Source: an archaeon (lineage in GTDB: Archaea; Nanobdellota; Nanobdellia; Pacearchaeales; GW2011-AR1). Taken from it: a stretch of 64,000 bases of DNA. Both the position numbers and the translations under genes were made by a program. Location of the stretch: positions 1 to 64,000 of the forward strand of contig JABHZE010000001.1 of assembly GCA_018653485.1 (NCBI GenBank), read 5' to 3'. Below are positions 39,329 through 47,867 of this stretch, piece after piece; within the stretch, counting starts at the first letter, position 1; each line of letters begins with the position of its first letter. Under the pieces are notes generated by a model. The model ran no database searches. It was not told where the DNA came from and saw only the letters and a program-made list of their open reading frames with translations.

Positions 39329-39486
39329 CTTAAGTCTTGATCCTCTTAAAGAATCAAATACATTCTAATTTTTAAACTTTATGTAAATATAGAGATATCA
39401 ATATAGCAATTTAATGATATCATCTAACAATTAAAACATCATCTTCCAGACTCCCAAATAAACCTAACACATTTTCAATATCATAG

Positions 39487-39519
39487 AAAAATTAGGTTAG
39501 CGAAAGCTTCCTAATTTTT
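39487..39519. other. Strong hairpin with GAAA loop
   Basis: AAAAATTAGG (39487-39496) pairs perfectly with CCTAATTTTT (39510-39519), and inside it AGC-GAAA-GCT forms a GNRA-capped helix. It lies in the 280-bp gap between two divergent genes, where a terminator is not expected. No ORF is visible in the gap. It could be part of a small RNA or a long leader of LemA. Confidence 0.5.
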
Positions 39520-39610
39520 AGTAGTCTATCAACCAACCCAACCCCCTCTTATCTTCAAACCTCCACCACCACACCATCAAATTTATAAACTTACCAAAAC
39601 AATATATTTT

Positions 39611-40168
39611 ATGGCATTAGGATTAACAATAGCAATTATAGCAATCATAGCAGTAATAGCATTTATCTTCATATACTACTTCAACAGATTTGTTGTTCTT
39701 GGTAATAGAATTAAAAACTCTTTAGCACAAATTGATGTTCAATTAAGAAAAAGAGCAGATTTAGTTCCAAGCTTAGTAAAAGTTGTAAAAGCATATGCAA
39801 AGCATGAAAGCAAAATAATGGAACAAGTTACTAAAGCTCGTTCAGAAATGCTAAAATCAACAAATGTTCAATCAAAGGTTAAAGCAGGAGACAAATTACA
39901 AGACGCATTAAAATCTATCTTTGCAATAGCAGAAAATTATCCTCAATTAAAAGCAAATGAAAATTACTTACATCTTCAACAAGAATTATCAGCAATAGAA
40001 GACAAGGTAGCTTATGCAAGACAATACTACAATGATTCAGTATTAGATTTAGAAAATGCTTCACAAAAATTCCCTGGAGTTTTATTCTTCAAATTATATG
40101 GAAGGGAAAGTAAAGAATATCTTAAGATTCCAGAAGCAAGTAGAGCAATGCCTAAAATAGACTTATAA
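39611..40168 (+). CDS. lemA: LemA-family membrane protein
   Basis: A 185-residue protein of usual LemA length. One N-terminal membrane helix (about residues 3-25) is followed by the family signature NRIKNSLAQIDVQLRKRADLVPSLV, antiparallel helices, and VLDLENASQKFPGVLFFKLY. LemA proteins sit in the cytoplasmic membrane with the helical domain outside or inside depending on species; function unknown. It is often linked to HtpX, which is encoded three genes later. The last 19 bp of the gene are duplicated downstream (40187-40205). Confidence 0.92.
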   Translation: MALGLTIAIIAIIAVIAFIFIYYFNRFVVLGNRIKNSLAQIDVQLRKRADLVPSLVKVVKAYAKHESKIMEQVTKARSEMLKSTNVQSKVKAGDKLQDALKSIFAIAENYPQLKANENYLHLQQELSAIEDKVAYARQYYNDSVLDLENASQKFPGVLFFKLYGRESKEYLKIPEASRAMPKIDL

Positions 40169-40250
40169 TCTGTTTTAATTCCTTCTCCTAAAATAGACTT
40201 ATAATTTATTTTTCCAAAACTCTTATATACTTCTTCAGATTATTATTACA

Positions 40251-41813
40251 ATGGAAAAAAGTGGTGGTTACTTAGTTTTAGTAGTATTATTTGGATTAGT
40301 CAGTTTAACATTTGTTTTAGCATTACCAACAATTACCATTTCAACAGGAGAATCTTCTTTTAATTTTAATGATAGTATTTCAAATTTTTATAACATTTCA
40401 GTTAATAATTCAGATATAGGATTAACAGCCAATATTAGCCAAGTAAATATAACACTCTGGGGAAACCTAAATTTTACAACAGGAACAAATGGCACTGATG
40501 CAAGTTTAGTAACATTCTCAAATACAAGCACAGTTTTATCTTGGACTAATTCATCCACAACAGCATTAATTAATGCAAGTGAAGAAATAAAATATTTTTG
40601 GTTTAATGCATCCTCAAATACTCCTGGAACATATAATATATCAATAATAACAAGAAATCTTACTGGCACTTCAACAACAAACATTTCTGTAACAATAAAT
40701 GATACAACATCCCCATCTTTAGTTGAATTTGTTTCTCCAACAGAGACTCATAATTCAAATAATTCTCAAACTTATATTAATTATAATATATCTGTAATAG
40801 ACAATGGAGCAATAAGCACTATATTTGTTAAATTATATAATTCAACAAATGACGAAATAAATTCAAGCAATTCTACTTCATCTCCTTTTACAGGAAATTT
40901 CTCAAGTTTGGCAAATGGAGTTTATTATATCAATGCAACAGTTAATGATACATTTAATAATTTAAACACCACAGTTCAAACAAGAAATATTACTTTAGAT
41001 ACTGTTGCTCCTTCAATTGGATTTACTTGTTCTCCAACATCAGTTTCCACAGGAGCAACAATAACTTGTTCTTGTTCTGCAACAGACACTTATACTTCAA
41101 ATGTAACTCCTTCTTTTACTACAAGTCCTTCAACATCAGACACTGGAACATATTCAACAACATGCACTGCAACAGATTCTGCAGGAAACTCTGCTTCCTC
41201 TTCTATAAGTTATACTGTTGAAATAGCAGGAACTAGTTCAGGAACAACTACAACAACTACTACAACTACAACAACAGTCTCTGATGCAGATATCCAAGCA
41301 GGTTCAACAAAAAATATTGCAGTAAATACCAAATTAACTTTTAATATTAAAAACGAATCTCATTCATTAACTCTTAAAGAATTAACTTCAACAACTGCAA
41401 AGATAGATGTTGCAAGCACAACTCAAACAGTTACAATGAGTATTAATGAAACAAAGAGATTTGAAATAAGTAATGACACATTCTATGATTTAAAGGTTAC
41501 ACTTAATTCAATAGCAAACAATAAAGCAAATTTTACAATAATAGAAATTCATGAAGAAGTTCCTATTGAAGAAAGAACTCAAACTCCAGAAGCAGGAGCA
41601 GACGCAGATGCAACAGCAGACGATGGAACAGACTTATCAGAAACAACAACTAACATAGGATTTTGGGTTATAATTATTATCGGAGTTATAATACTATTAG
41701 CAATCATAGGATATTTTTTAAAAAAAGAAAAAACCAAAGATACAAATAATAATTTTAACAATCCAATTCCTAAAAGGAAGACAAAGAAAGAAAATAATAA
41801 AAAGAAGAAATAA
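40251..41813 (+). CDS. Surface protein with Ig-like domains and C-terminal anchor
   Basis: A 520-residue protein with an N-terminal signal helix (GYLVLVVLFGLVSLTFVLA). A long Asn/Thr/Ser-rich extracellular part has many N-x-S/T sequons and repeated Ig-like/HYR-type strands (SPSLVEFVSPTETHNSNNSQ; GFTCSPTSVSTGATITCSCS). A threonine-rich linker (11 consecutive T near residue 335) precedes a further domain. A C-terminal membrane helix (about residues 474-492) and a basic tail (KRKTKKENNKKKK) follow. It is probably a heavily N-glycosylated, S-layer-like or adhesin protein anchored by its C-terminus. It has its own TATA element. Confidence 0.7.
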   Translation: MEKSGGYLVLVVLFGLVSLTFVLALPTITISTGESSFNFNDSISNFYNISVNNSDIGLTANISQVNITLWGNLNFTTGTNGTDASLVTFSNTSTVLSWTNSSTTALINASEEIKYFWFNASSNTPGTYNISIITRNLTGTSTTNISVTINDTTSPSLVEFVSPTETHNSNNSQTYINYNISVIDNGAISTIFVKLYNSTNDEINSSNSTSSPFTGNFSSLANGVYYINATVNDTFNNLNTTVQTRNITLDTVAPSIGFTCSPTSVSTGATITCSCSATDTYTSNVTPSFTTSPSTSDTGTYSTTCTATDSAGNSASSSISYTVEIAGTSSGTTTTTTTTTTTVSDADIQAGSTKNIAVNTKLTFNIKNESHSLTLKELTSTTAKIDVASTTQTVTMSINETKRFEISNDTFYDLKVTLNSIANNKANFTIIEIHEEVPIEERTQTPEAGADADATADDGTDLSETTTNIGFWVIIIIGVIILLAIIGYFLKKEKTKDTNNNFNNPIPKRKTKKENNKKKK

Positions 41814-41887
41814 TCCAAAATTCTTATAAATTAATTCTACAACCAAAAAACTTATAAAGTGTAGTAACTACTCAATTGTAACATAAA

Positions 41888-43009
41888 ATGAAATATAATA
41901 CTGTAGCAAAAATAGCATGTATCGGAGCATTAATTGGCGGAGCGTTTTTATGGAATCAAAGGAATAATAATAGATTTGAAGACCTTGAATCTAATTTAAT
42001 CCAAAGCTCAAGAACAACTTCAGTACAAGCTTATGATGAAAACAACAAACCTTATGATTTAGACAATGATGGAAGAAAAGGAGACTTAATTCTAGGAAAT
42101 GGAAGAGGAGTTAAACAACCAATTTTCAGACAAAAAGATGGAAATTATTTAACAGGAGAACAAATCAGTAGAAACGCAAAAGATCTTGTAAAAGATGCAG
42201 AAGATAATGCTAATTCAGTAGCAGAACAATATCAAGGAATAGAAAAAAACCTTAATAATCCTAACACAAAACCAAGCAAACTTGAAGAAAAAGCAGAAAC
42301 AAAAGAACTTACTTCAAAAACTAGTGAGTTAAGACCGCTTCCTAGAATTCAAGAAGAACCAAGATTTAAAGAACCAGTAGTAAGAACACCTTATGAACAA
42401 ACAGAACCTGTTCCACAATATACAGAACCTCAACCTCAATTAACACCTTCCCCATTAGAAATCAATCCACCAAAACATAATAATGCAGGATGGGAATCAT
42501 TACCTTCAGTTTTAGTAAAACCAGAGTCTCAAAGAATTGAACTTCCAGGACATAAACCATTTCCAAATTCTTCAGCTCAACATTTAACACCAGAACCTCA
42601 AATACAATCACCAAACACTAGTCCTGTTCCACCTGCACCAATGGCAGAAAGATGGCAAGAAGTAAGACCTACAATTCCTGAACCACCAATACATCAAGAA
42701 ATCTTACCTGTAATTCCACACCCTTCAAAACCAACAAAACCAACATGTTCACCAATCCCAAGAAATTGCACAAGAAATCAAATTCCAGGATTAACAATAT
42801 CAAGAGAAGCAGTTTATGAATATAAAGATGGAGTTCCAGGATTAAGCATAGTAACACCTGGATTCTTTTGCCAACCTCATGAAGTTCCACTTACACTTCC
42901 AATTGCAAGAAAAGAATTTGTAGGATTCACATTCCCAGAAGTTAATCTTTCAGAAACTCAATTAAGACAAAAGGGTTGCGCTCAATGTCATAATATTAGA
43001 GATAGATAA
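41888..43009 (+). CDS. Secreted proline-rich protein ending in a CxxCH motif
   Basis: A 373-residue protein with an N-terminal signal or anchor helix (KYNTVAKIACIGALIGGAFL). The middle, about residues 120-300, is proline/glutamate-rich and disordered-looking (VPQYTEPQPQLTPSPLEINP). The last about 90 residues are more ordered, with KPTCSPIPRNCTRNQIPGLT and TPGFFCQPHEVPLTLP, and end in LRQKGCAQCHNIRDR. CAQCH fits the covalent c-type heme motif CxxCH at the very C-terminus. A metal site is an alternative. No cytochrome maturation genes are in the window. It sits between the surface protein and HtpX. Confidence 0.6.
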   Translation: MKYNTVAKIACIGALIGGAFLWNQRNNNRFEDLESNLIQSSRTTSVQAYDENNKPYDLDNDGRKGDLILGNGRGVKQPIFRQKDGNYLTGEQISRNAKDLVKDAEDNANSVAEQYQGIEKNLNNPNTKPSKLEEKAETKELTSKTSELRPLPRIQEEPRFKEPVVRTPYEQTEPVPQYTEPQPQLTPSPLEINPPKHNNAGWESLPSVLVKPESQRIELPGHKPFPNSSAQHLTPEPQIQSPNTSPVPPAPMAERWQEVRPTIPEPPIHQEILPVIPHPSKPTKPTCSPIPRNCTRNQIPGLTISREAVYEYKDGVPGLSIVTPGFFCQPHEVPLTLPIARKEFVGFTFPEVNLSETQLRQKGCAQCHNIRDR

Positions 43010-43083
43010 TTCTTAGACCCTATAATTTATCAAAACATTTAACCCACCCTTAATTTTAAAAACACCTATATCTTCTCAGATAC

Positions 43084-43995
43084 ATGTCACAAAGAATATC
43101 TTTCCACGACCAAATAAATAAAAACATCTGGAAATCTGTTTTCTTAATGATTATAATCTTTGCAGTTTTTATTGTTCTAGGAGTTGTAATCGGCTTTATT
43201 GCAGGCCCAACTTATTTTACAATGATTATGATTCTAGCAGTAATAATCTCCCTAGTCTATCTTGTAACAGGTTACTACAACTCTGATAAAATTGCATTAG
43301 CATCTGTAAATGCAAAACCTGCTTCACAAACACAATACAGACAATATCATAATATTGTAGAAGGACTTTGTTTAGCATCAGGATTACCAAAACCAAGATT
43401 ATTTGTTATGAAATCTTCAAACATAAATGCATTTGCATCAGGCAGAGACCCACAACATGCAGTCTTATGTTTCACAACAGGAGCATTAGAAAGATTAGAC
43501 AAACACGAACTAGAGGGAGTAATCGGACACGAACTTTCTCATATAGCAAATTATGATATTAGATTTATGACACTAACAGCAGTCCTTGTTGGAATGATTG
43601 CAATAGTTTCAGAAATATTTTTAAGAAGTTTATTTTGGAGCTCATTTTCAGGAGGCAGAAGTAAAGATGGTAAGGCACAAATAATTTTTATGATAATAGG
43701 AATAGTATTAGCAATATTAGCACCTATTGTTGTAGCAATGATTCAATTTTCAATTTCAAGAAAAAGAGAATTCACAGCAGATGCTTCTGCAGTTAAATTC
43801 ATACGAAGTCCAACTGGATTAAAAAATGCCCTACAAAAAATAGAAAACGAAAGCTCTCAAACCAATGAAAAACAAAGAGCAACAAAAGCAATAGCCCCAT
43901 TATTCATCTCAGACCCATTTAAGAGAAAAATCAATAATTTATTTTCTACACATCCTCCTTTAGAAAAAAGGATAAAGATTTTAGAAAGAATGTAA
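43084..43995 (+). CDS. htpX: HtpX-type M48 membrane metalloprotease
   Basis: A 303-residue protease with two N-terminal membrane helices (about residues 15-60). The zinc motif is GHELSH (H149, E150, H153), followed by two further helices (around 162-185 and 197-225) and the third-ligand region KREFTADASAVKF. It ends in FSTHPPLEKRIKILER, characteristic of HtpX, which degrades misfolded membrane proteins. It is in the same cluster and direction as LemA, a common genomic companion. Confidence 0.93.
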   Translation: MSQRISFHDQINKNIWKSVFLMIIIFAVFIVLGVVIGFIAGPTYFTMIMILAVIISLVYLVTGYYNSDKIALASVNAKPASQTQYRQYHNIVEGLCLASGLPKPRLFVMKSSNINAFASGRDPQHAVLCFTTGALERLDKHELEGVIGHELSHIANYDIRFMTLTAVLVGMIAIVSEIFLRSLFWSSFSGGRSKDGKAQIIFMIIGIVLAILAPIVVAMIQFSISRKREFTADASAVKFIRSPTGLKNALQKIENESSQTNEKQRATKAIAPLFISDPFKRKINNLFSTHPPLEKRIKILERM

Positions 43996-44040
43996 TAATT
44001 TTAACAAATAATTTAAAAAGATTCTCTACATTTAACATTA

Positions 44041-44358
44041 ATGAAATATGCAGTTTATATGACTGATAATTTTAGAAAAGAGATGAATAAAATTTCTAGT
44101 GTTGAACAGAAAAAAATTCAAAATATTTTCATACAATTAAAAGAAAATCCTTATGCAGGAAATCAATTACAAATTAAAATTTTAAGAGAGAAAAGATTAG
44201 AAGAAAAAAGAATTTATTATCTTGTTTTTGAACATTTAAACTCAGTTTTAATGGTAGCCATGAGTAATAAAAGAACTCAACAGAAAACAATTAATTATAT
44301 ATTAGGATCTCTGGAGGATTATAGAATTTATTTAGAAAAAATTTTATCAAAGGATTAA
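44041..44358 (+). CDS. RelE/ParE-superfamily toxin-like protein
   Basis: A 105-residue protein with the RelE-type core: MKYAVYMTDNFRKEMNKISS, then KIQNIFIQLKENPYAGNQLQ, then KRIYYLVFEHLNSVLMVAMSNKRTQQK. These are the helix hairpin and beta-sheet of ribosome-dependent mRNA interferases or ParE-type toxins. A basic-residue cluster near the C-terminus (SNKRTQQK) is consistent with activity. The expected upstream antitoxin is absent. A short candidate is encoded tail-to-tail on the opposite strand (44355-44510), the two stop codons sharing bases. Confidence 0.75.
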   Translation: MKYAVYMTDNFRKEMNKISSVEQKKIQNIFIQLKENPYAGNQLQIKILREKRLEEKRIYYLVFEHLNSVLMVAMSNKRTQQKTINYILGSLEDYRIYLEKILSKD

Positions 44359-44510
44359 GCAACTCTTTGGATGTTTCCTACCTTCACATCTTCTAGACTT
44401 TCCTTAAATTGCCTTACTAAATCCCAATCTACTTCCTTTAATTCTCTTAATGATTCAAGTTCTTTTAACATTTTATAATATTTTTCTTTAGATATTTCTA
44501 TTGTTTCCAT
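44355..44510 (-). CDS. Candidate antitoxin, convergent with the RelE-like gene
   Basis: A 51-residue frame, METIEISKEKYYKMLKELES then LRELKEVDWDLVRQFKESLE. This is the pattern of archaeal RelB-type antitoxins: a short strand, SKEKYxxML helix, then an amphipathic helix rich in L and E that wraps around the toxin. The stop TAA at 44355-44357 overlaps the toxin stop on the other strand. Separate promoters would set the toxin:antitoxin ratio. Confidence 0.65.
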   Translation of the reverse strand: METIEISKEKYYKMLKELESLRELKEVDWDLVRQFKESLEDVKVGNIQRVA

Positions 44511-44651
44511 ATCTAATTTCAGTTTTATGATTTTAAATAGTTTATTGTTTTGTTTTTATTCTTATTTATTATCTAAATTATTATTCTTAGTTAAATATTT
44601 CTTAGAACATAAAGTTTATATGATATTAAAACCTTAATATATTGTTAATCG

Positions 44652-44680
44652 CTCAGTATGGTCTTTTAGGCAATACTGAG
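44652..44680. other. 8-bp hairpin with 13-nt loop
   Basis: CTCAGTAT (44652-44659) pairs with ATACTGAG (44673-44680). It is isolated in the 44511-44903 intergenic region, upstream of the promoter for the zinc-finger gene. It could be a terminator or a protein-binding site. Confidence 0.4.
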
Positions 44681-44778
44681 TATCCCCTTACATTTCTGTC
44701 ACTACTCTTAAATAATCCTCGACGATAAAAAGCTATATAAATACTATTTACTTATATAAAACATGAAATTTAATAGAA

Positions 44779-44887
44779 ATTTAATGGCCGGGAACTCCTT
44801 AGGGAGAAACTTCATTTGTGTCAAACCTATTTATTTCATTAAATGCTTTCTGACGATTTAAGTTTTCTGATTTTTTCTGAAAAACTT
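44779..44887 (+). promoter_or_regulatory. Structured leader of the zinc-finger gene
   Basis: Downstream of TATA elements at about 44732-44740 and 44750-44758 is a leader of more than 100 nt. ATTTAATG (44779-44786) pairs with CATTAAAT (44837-44844), enclosing CTCC-TTAG-GGAG (44795-44806). A second hairpin, AAGTTTT (44860-44866) with AAAACTT (44881-44887), comes just before the ATG at 44904. Most genes here are leaderless, so this stands out. Confidence 0.4.
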
Positions 44888-44903
44888 GAATTCATTCTTT
44901 AAA

Positions 44904-45293
44904 ATGATAAAACAAAACAACTTATTTTCTGAAGCACACTATATGTGTGGTGTTTGTAGTGAGGCAGTTACAAATCCTCTTTGCCCAATATGTCTTACTA
45001 CAGAGATAGAAGCATGGTTAACACTTTACCCAGACTTAGGAGAGAAATTATTACCAAAACTAAAAACTTATATCTATAATCTAAAAAATAACCTAGTAGA
45101 GTCAACTCAGTGTATAAAGTGTAAAGATAAGAAAGCAGAAGTATGCCCTTATTGTTTCACAGAGTTAGTCCTAGGAGAACTTAAAAAAATAAATGCAAGT
45201 CCTTTCATACTTAGAGAATTCTTTGAATTCTTTAATTTTGATTTACATCATAGGGGATATTCAAAGGAAGCAGAAGCTTTAGGAGTAATATAA
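44904..45293 (+). CDS. Zinc-ribbon protein with three CxxC-type pairs
   Basis: A 129-residue protein from ATG 44904 (MIKQNNLFSEAHYMCGVCSE). Knuckles: CGVC, CPIC (NPLCPICLTTEIEAWL), CIKCKDKKAEVCPYC. These can hold two zinc ions. A C-terminal helical segment follows (FILREFFEFFNFDLHHRGYS). An upstream TTG (44886) is less likely as the start. The protein may bind nucleic acid, but no precise family is recognised. It follows a structured leader RNA. Confidence 0.6.
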   Translation: MIKQNNLFSEAHYMCGVCSEAVTNPLCPICLTTEIEAWLTLYPDLGEKLLPKLKTYIYNLKNNLVESTQCIKCKDKKAEVCPYCFTELVLGELKKINASPFILREFFEFFNFDLHHRGYSKEAEALGVI

Positions 45294-45335
45294 TGAAACA
45301 TATCAATAAACAGGTTTATTTTAGTTTATTGCTGC

Positions 45336-45382
45336 TAGAGAAATCATCTGTCAATCACTACTTAAAAACAGAGATTTCTCTA
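45336..45382. other. 10-bp inverted repeat with 27-nt loop
   Basis: TAGAGAAATC (45336-45345) and GATTTCTCTA (45373-45382) are perfect complements. They lie between the two zinc-finger genes, before a TATA element (GGTTATAAACC at about 45408-45418). It may be a terminator of the first gene or an operator. Confidence 0.4.
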
Positions 45383-45430
45383 AGATTAATAACACTGAAA
45401 GGAGGAAGGTTATAAACCAACATAAGAAAA

Positions 45431-45637
45431 ATGATGGATACATGTCCAAATTGTGGAATAAACTTAAAACAACCCCCATTTAATAACAGAAATACTAATG
45501 AGGTAATGATAGTCCTAAATTATCGTAAATTTATGGATAATGATCAACCAATTGGTAGTTTTGAAGATCTAGGAGTTTGTGAAGTTTGTGATGCAACTAA
45601 ACAAGACGTAGTAGAGCAGAAGAATCATTCTGATTAA
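45431..45637 (+). CDS. Small zinc-finger protein
   Basis: A 68-residue protein: MMDTCPNCGINLKQPPFNNR with CxxC, and later LGVCEVCDATKQDVVEQKNH with a second CxxC, enough to bind one zinc. The GGTTATAAACC TATA element about 20 nt upstream indicates a leaderless transcript. The intervening segment TNEVMIVLNYRKFMDND is strand-like. Function unknown. It lies near another zinc-finger gene and a coiled-coil gene on the same strand. Confidence 0.55.
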   Translation: MMDTCPNCGINLKQPPFNNRNTNEVMIVLNYRKFMDNDQPIGSFEDLGVCEVCDATKQDVVEQKNHSD

Positions 45638-45677
45638 TCTCATATAATTTTAAAACAAGCAATTTCTTAGTTATTTT

Positions 45678-46874
45678 ATGGGATTATTAGACTTTTTCAA
45701 GAAAAAACCTCCAATTGAGATAGAAGCTCAGAAAGTGAATCTTTCAGAATTTAAAGATTGGCTAACCTTAGAGCAAACTGAAAACCAGAATAAAAAAAAG
45801 GATTTCTTAAAACAAATAAAAACAATATTGTCAGAATCTCTAAAAGACCTTAAAGAAAAAACACAAGCTCTTGAAAACACAGATTTAGAGTCAAAAAAAG
45901 TAGATGAAAGAGCTAAATTTATCATAAAAGAAAATCTAAATTATTATTTAACCCATTTAAAAAATTTAACAAAAAATTTAGAAAATTTAAAAGAAGAAGA
46001 ACCAACAGATTTAATTCAAAAAATTGATTTAGAATTTACTAATTTCCAAAAAAAATCAACAACAAATTTCCAAAAAATAACTTTTCTAATAGGTAAGGAA
46101 GTAGAAGACATCATGAGCACAACAAGCAAACTTTTCAAAGAATTAAAACAAACAAATGATGAAAACCAAGAAATAATAAACACCTCAAATACATTATCAG
46201 ATATTGAATCAAAATTTAATGAATTAAATAATATAGATAATCTAAAAAAACAAATAAAAGGAGAATCAACAGAAATATCTAAAAAAATAGAAACATTACA
46301 AAAAGAAAAACAAGATTTAAAAGATAAATTAAATCAAATAAAAGAATCAGAAGAATACGAAGAAATTCAAATAAAGATCAAAGAATATGGAGAAAAGAAT
46401 AATGAACTAGAAAATCAGATTAATCAATTAAAACAAATTATAGACTTTAAAAAACTAGCAGATATCTTTCATTCAGATAAAAAAGAAATGCAATTAGTAA
46501 AAGAATATAAAAATAATTTTACAGAAGCATTTAATAAAGATAATGGAATAAAACTTTTGAAAATTATTCAAACAGCAAACCTTAATGCTTCAATTATTTC
46601 AGAAGAAATAAATGAAATTCTAGAAACTAAAGAACAAATAAATAAAGAAAAACCCAAACAAAACCCTACAAACCAAATTGAAAAAGATATAGAAAAGATA
46701 GATTCTCAAATAGAAGATTTGAATATTCAAAAAGTAAAAGAAGGCCATAAAAAAGATAAATTCTCAGAAACAAAACAAGAGAAAATACAAATATTAAAAC
46801 AAGAGTTAACAAAGATAAATGTTGAGCTAGATACAAATGATTTCAAAGAAAATAATTCTTCAACTAAAGAATAA
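45678..46874 (+). CDS. Coiled-coil protein
   Basis: A 398-residue protein, MGLLDFFKKKPPIEIEAQKV, almost wholly helical and extremely rich in K, E, N and Q. Heptad repeats occur through residues 30-330 (ESTEISKKIETLQKEKQDLK, DKLNQIKESEEYEEIQIKIK). The N-terminal LLDFFKKK could be a membrane-associating amphipathic helix. There is no ATPase or DNA-binding motif. Its 3' end overlaps the convergent HtrA gene by 11 bp. A structural or scaffold role is plausible. Confidence 0.55.
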   Translation: MGLLDFFKKKPPIEIEAQKVNLSEFKDWLTLEQTENQNKKKDFLKQIKTILSESLKDLKEKTQALENTDLESKKVDERAKFIIKENLNYYLTHLKNLTKNLENLKEEEPTDLIQKIDLEFTNFQKKSTTNFQKITFLIGKEVEDIMSTTSKLFKELKQTNDENQEIINTSNTLSDIESKFNELNNIDNLKKQIKGESTEISKKIETLQKEKQDLKDKLNQIKESEEYEEIQIKIKEYGEKNNELENQINQLKQIIDFKKLADIFHSDKKEMQLVKEYKNNFTEAFNKDNGIKLLKIIQTANLNASIISEEINEILETKEQINKEKPKQNPTNQIEKDIEKIDSQIEDLNIQKVKEGHKKDKFSETKQEKIQILKQELTKINVELDTNDFKENNSSTKE

Positions 46875-47736
46875 TCTCATCTAATCTCTCAAGACTAATC
46901 TCATTAACAGAATCTTCAATATAATTACTTTCTAAAGAAAATCCTAAATTTTCTCCACCTGCAATTTTAAAATTATTTATCCCAATAACCTCACCATCTG
47001 TATTAATTAAAGGCCCTCCAGAATTCCCAGGATTTAATGCAGTATCTGTTTGAATATAATAAGGCAAACCATTACTCCCTTCCCTATTAACTGCTGAAAC
47101 AATTCCTTCTGAAACAGAAAAAGATAATCCTAATGGATTACCAATAGCAATAACTTTCTCACCTATTTGAACATCATCAGAATTTCCAATTGGAAGAGAA
47201 TCATAATTTCCTTCTATTTTTAATAATGCAATATCTAACGGAATATCATAACCAATTAAAGTCATTGGTTTTGATCGTTGATCAGATAAAATAGCATTAG
47301 CATAAGTTGCACCTGCAAAAACATGAGCATTTGTAATAACATATCCATCAGAAGTTAAAATAAATCCACTTCCTTGTCCTGCATCAGTTTGAATAGTAAC
47401 AACAGAATCAACAACATCTTCAATTATCCCAGAAAAATCAGCACTTGTCTCTGCTTTCAAACTAACAATCTCCTTACCTAATTCTGTTTCAACATCACTT
47501 AACTCACTACTCAACCCACTTATCTTGCCCTCAAGATCTTGCTTTCCACTAGCAATCTCCATCCCCAATTCTTCTTTAGCATCATCCAAGTCAGCAGACA
47601 AAATATTTAATCTATCATTAATAGAAATAAGATACGCAGACTGAATAGATATTACAACAACTAATACAATTAATATAGCACCTAACAAAATAAATTTTCC
47701 CTTTCCAGTATTTTCCTTATTTCTTAGTTTTGCCAT
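46864..47736 (-). CDS. HtrA/DegP-like membrane-anchored serine protease
   Basis: A 290-residue protein from ATG 47736 (MAKLRNKENTGKGKFILLGA). The extension to a TTG at 47832 is unlikely. There is one membrane helix (about residues 15-35), then a coiled-coil stalk (ILSADLDDAKEELGMEIASG and ISGLSSELSDVETELG). The trypsin-like domain follows with triad His in VITNAHVF, Asp in DIALLKI and Ser in LNPGNSGGPL. There is no PDZ domain. It is probably an extracytoplasmic quality-control protease. It complements HtpX and LemA nearby as an envelope maintenance set. Confidence 0.85.
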   Translation of the reverse strand: MAKLRNKENTGKGKFILLGAILIVLVVVISIQSAYLISINDRLNILSADLDDAKEELGMEIASGKQDLEGKISGLSSELSDVETELGKEIVSLKAETSADFSGIIEDVVDSVVTIQTDAGQGSGFILTSDGYVITNAHVFAGATYANAILSDQRSKPMTLIGYDIPLDIALLKIEGNYDSLPIGNSDDVQIGEKVIAIGNPLGLSFSVSEGIVSAVNREGSNGLPYYIQTDTALNPGNSGGPLINTDGEVIGINNFKIAGGENLGFSLESNYIEDSVNEISLERLDEIIL

Positions 47737-47867
47737 GATTTTAATCCATCCCCTAAGTCTAATATTATATTCTTTATCACTAAAACAATTAATAAAATAC
47801 TCTTTTAAAATCTTTGGTATATACAAATCCAAACAAATTTAAATAACAATTTCTTAATAATAATACA

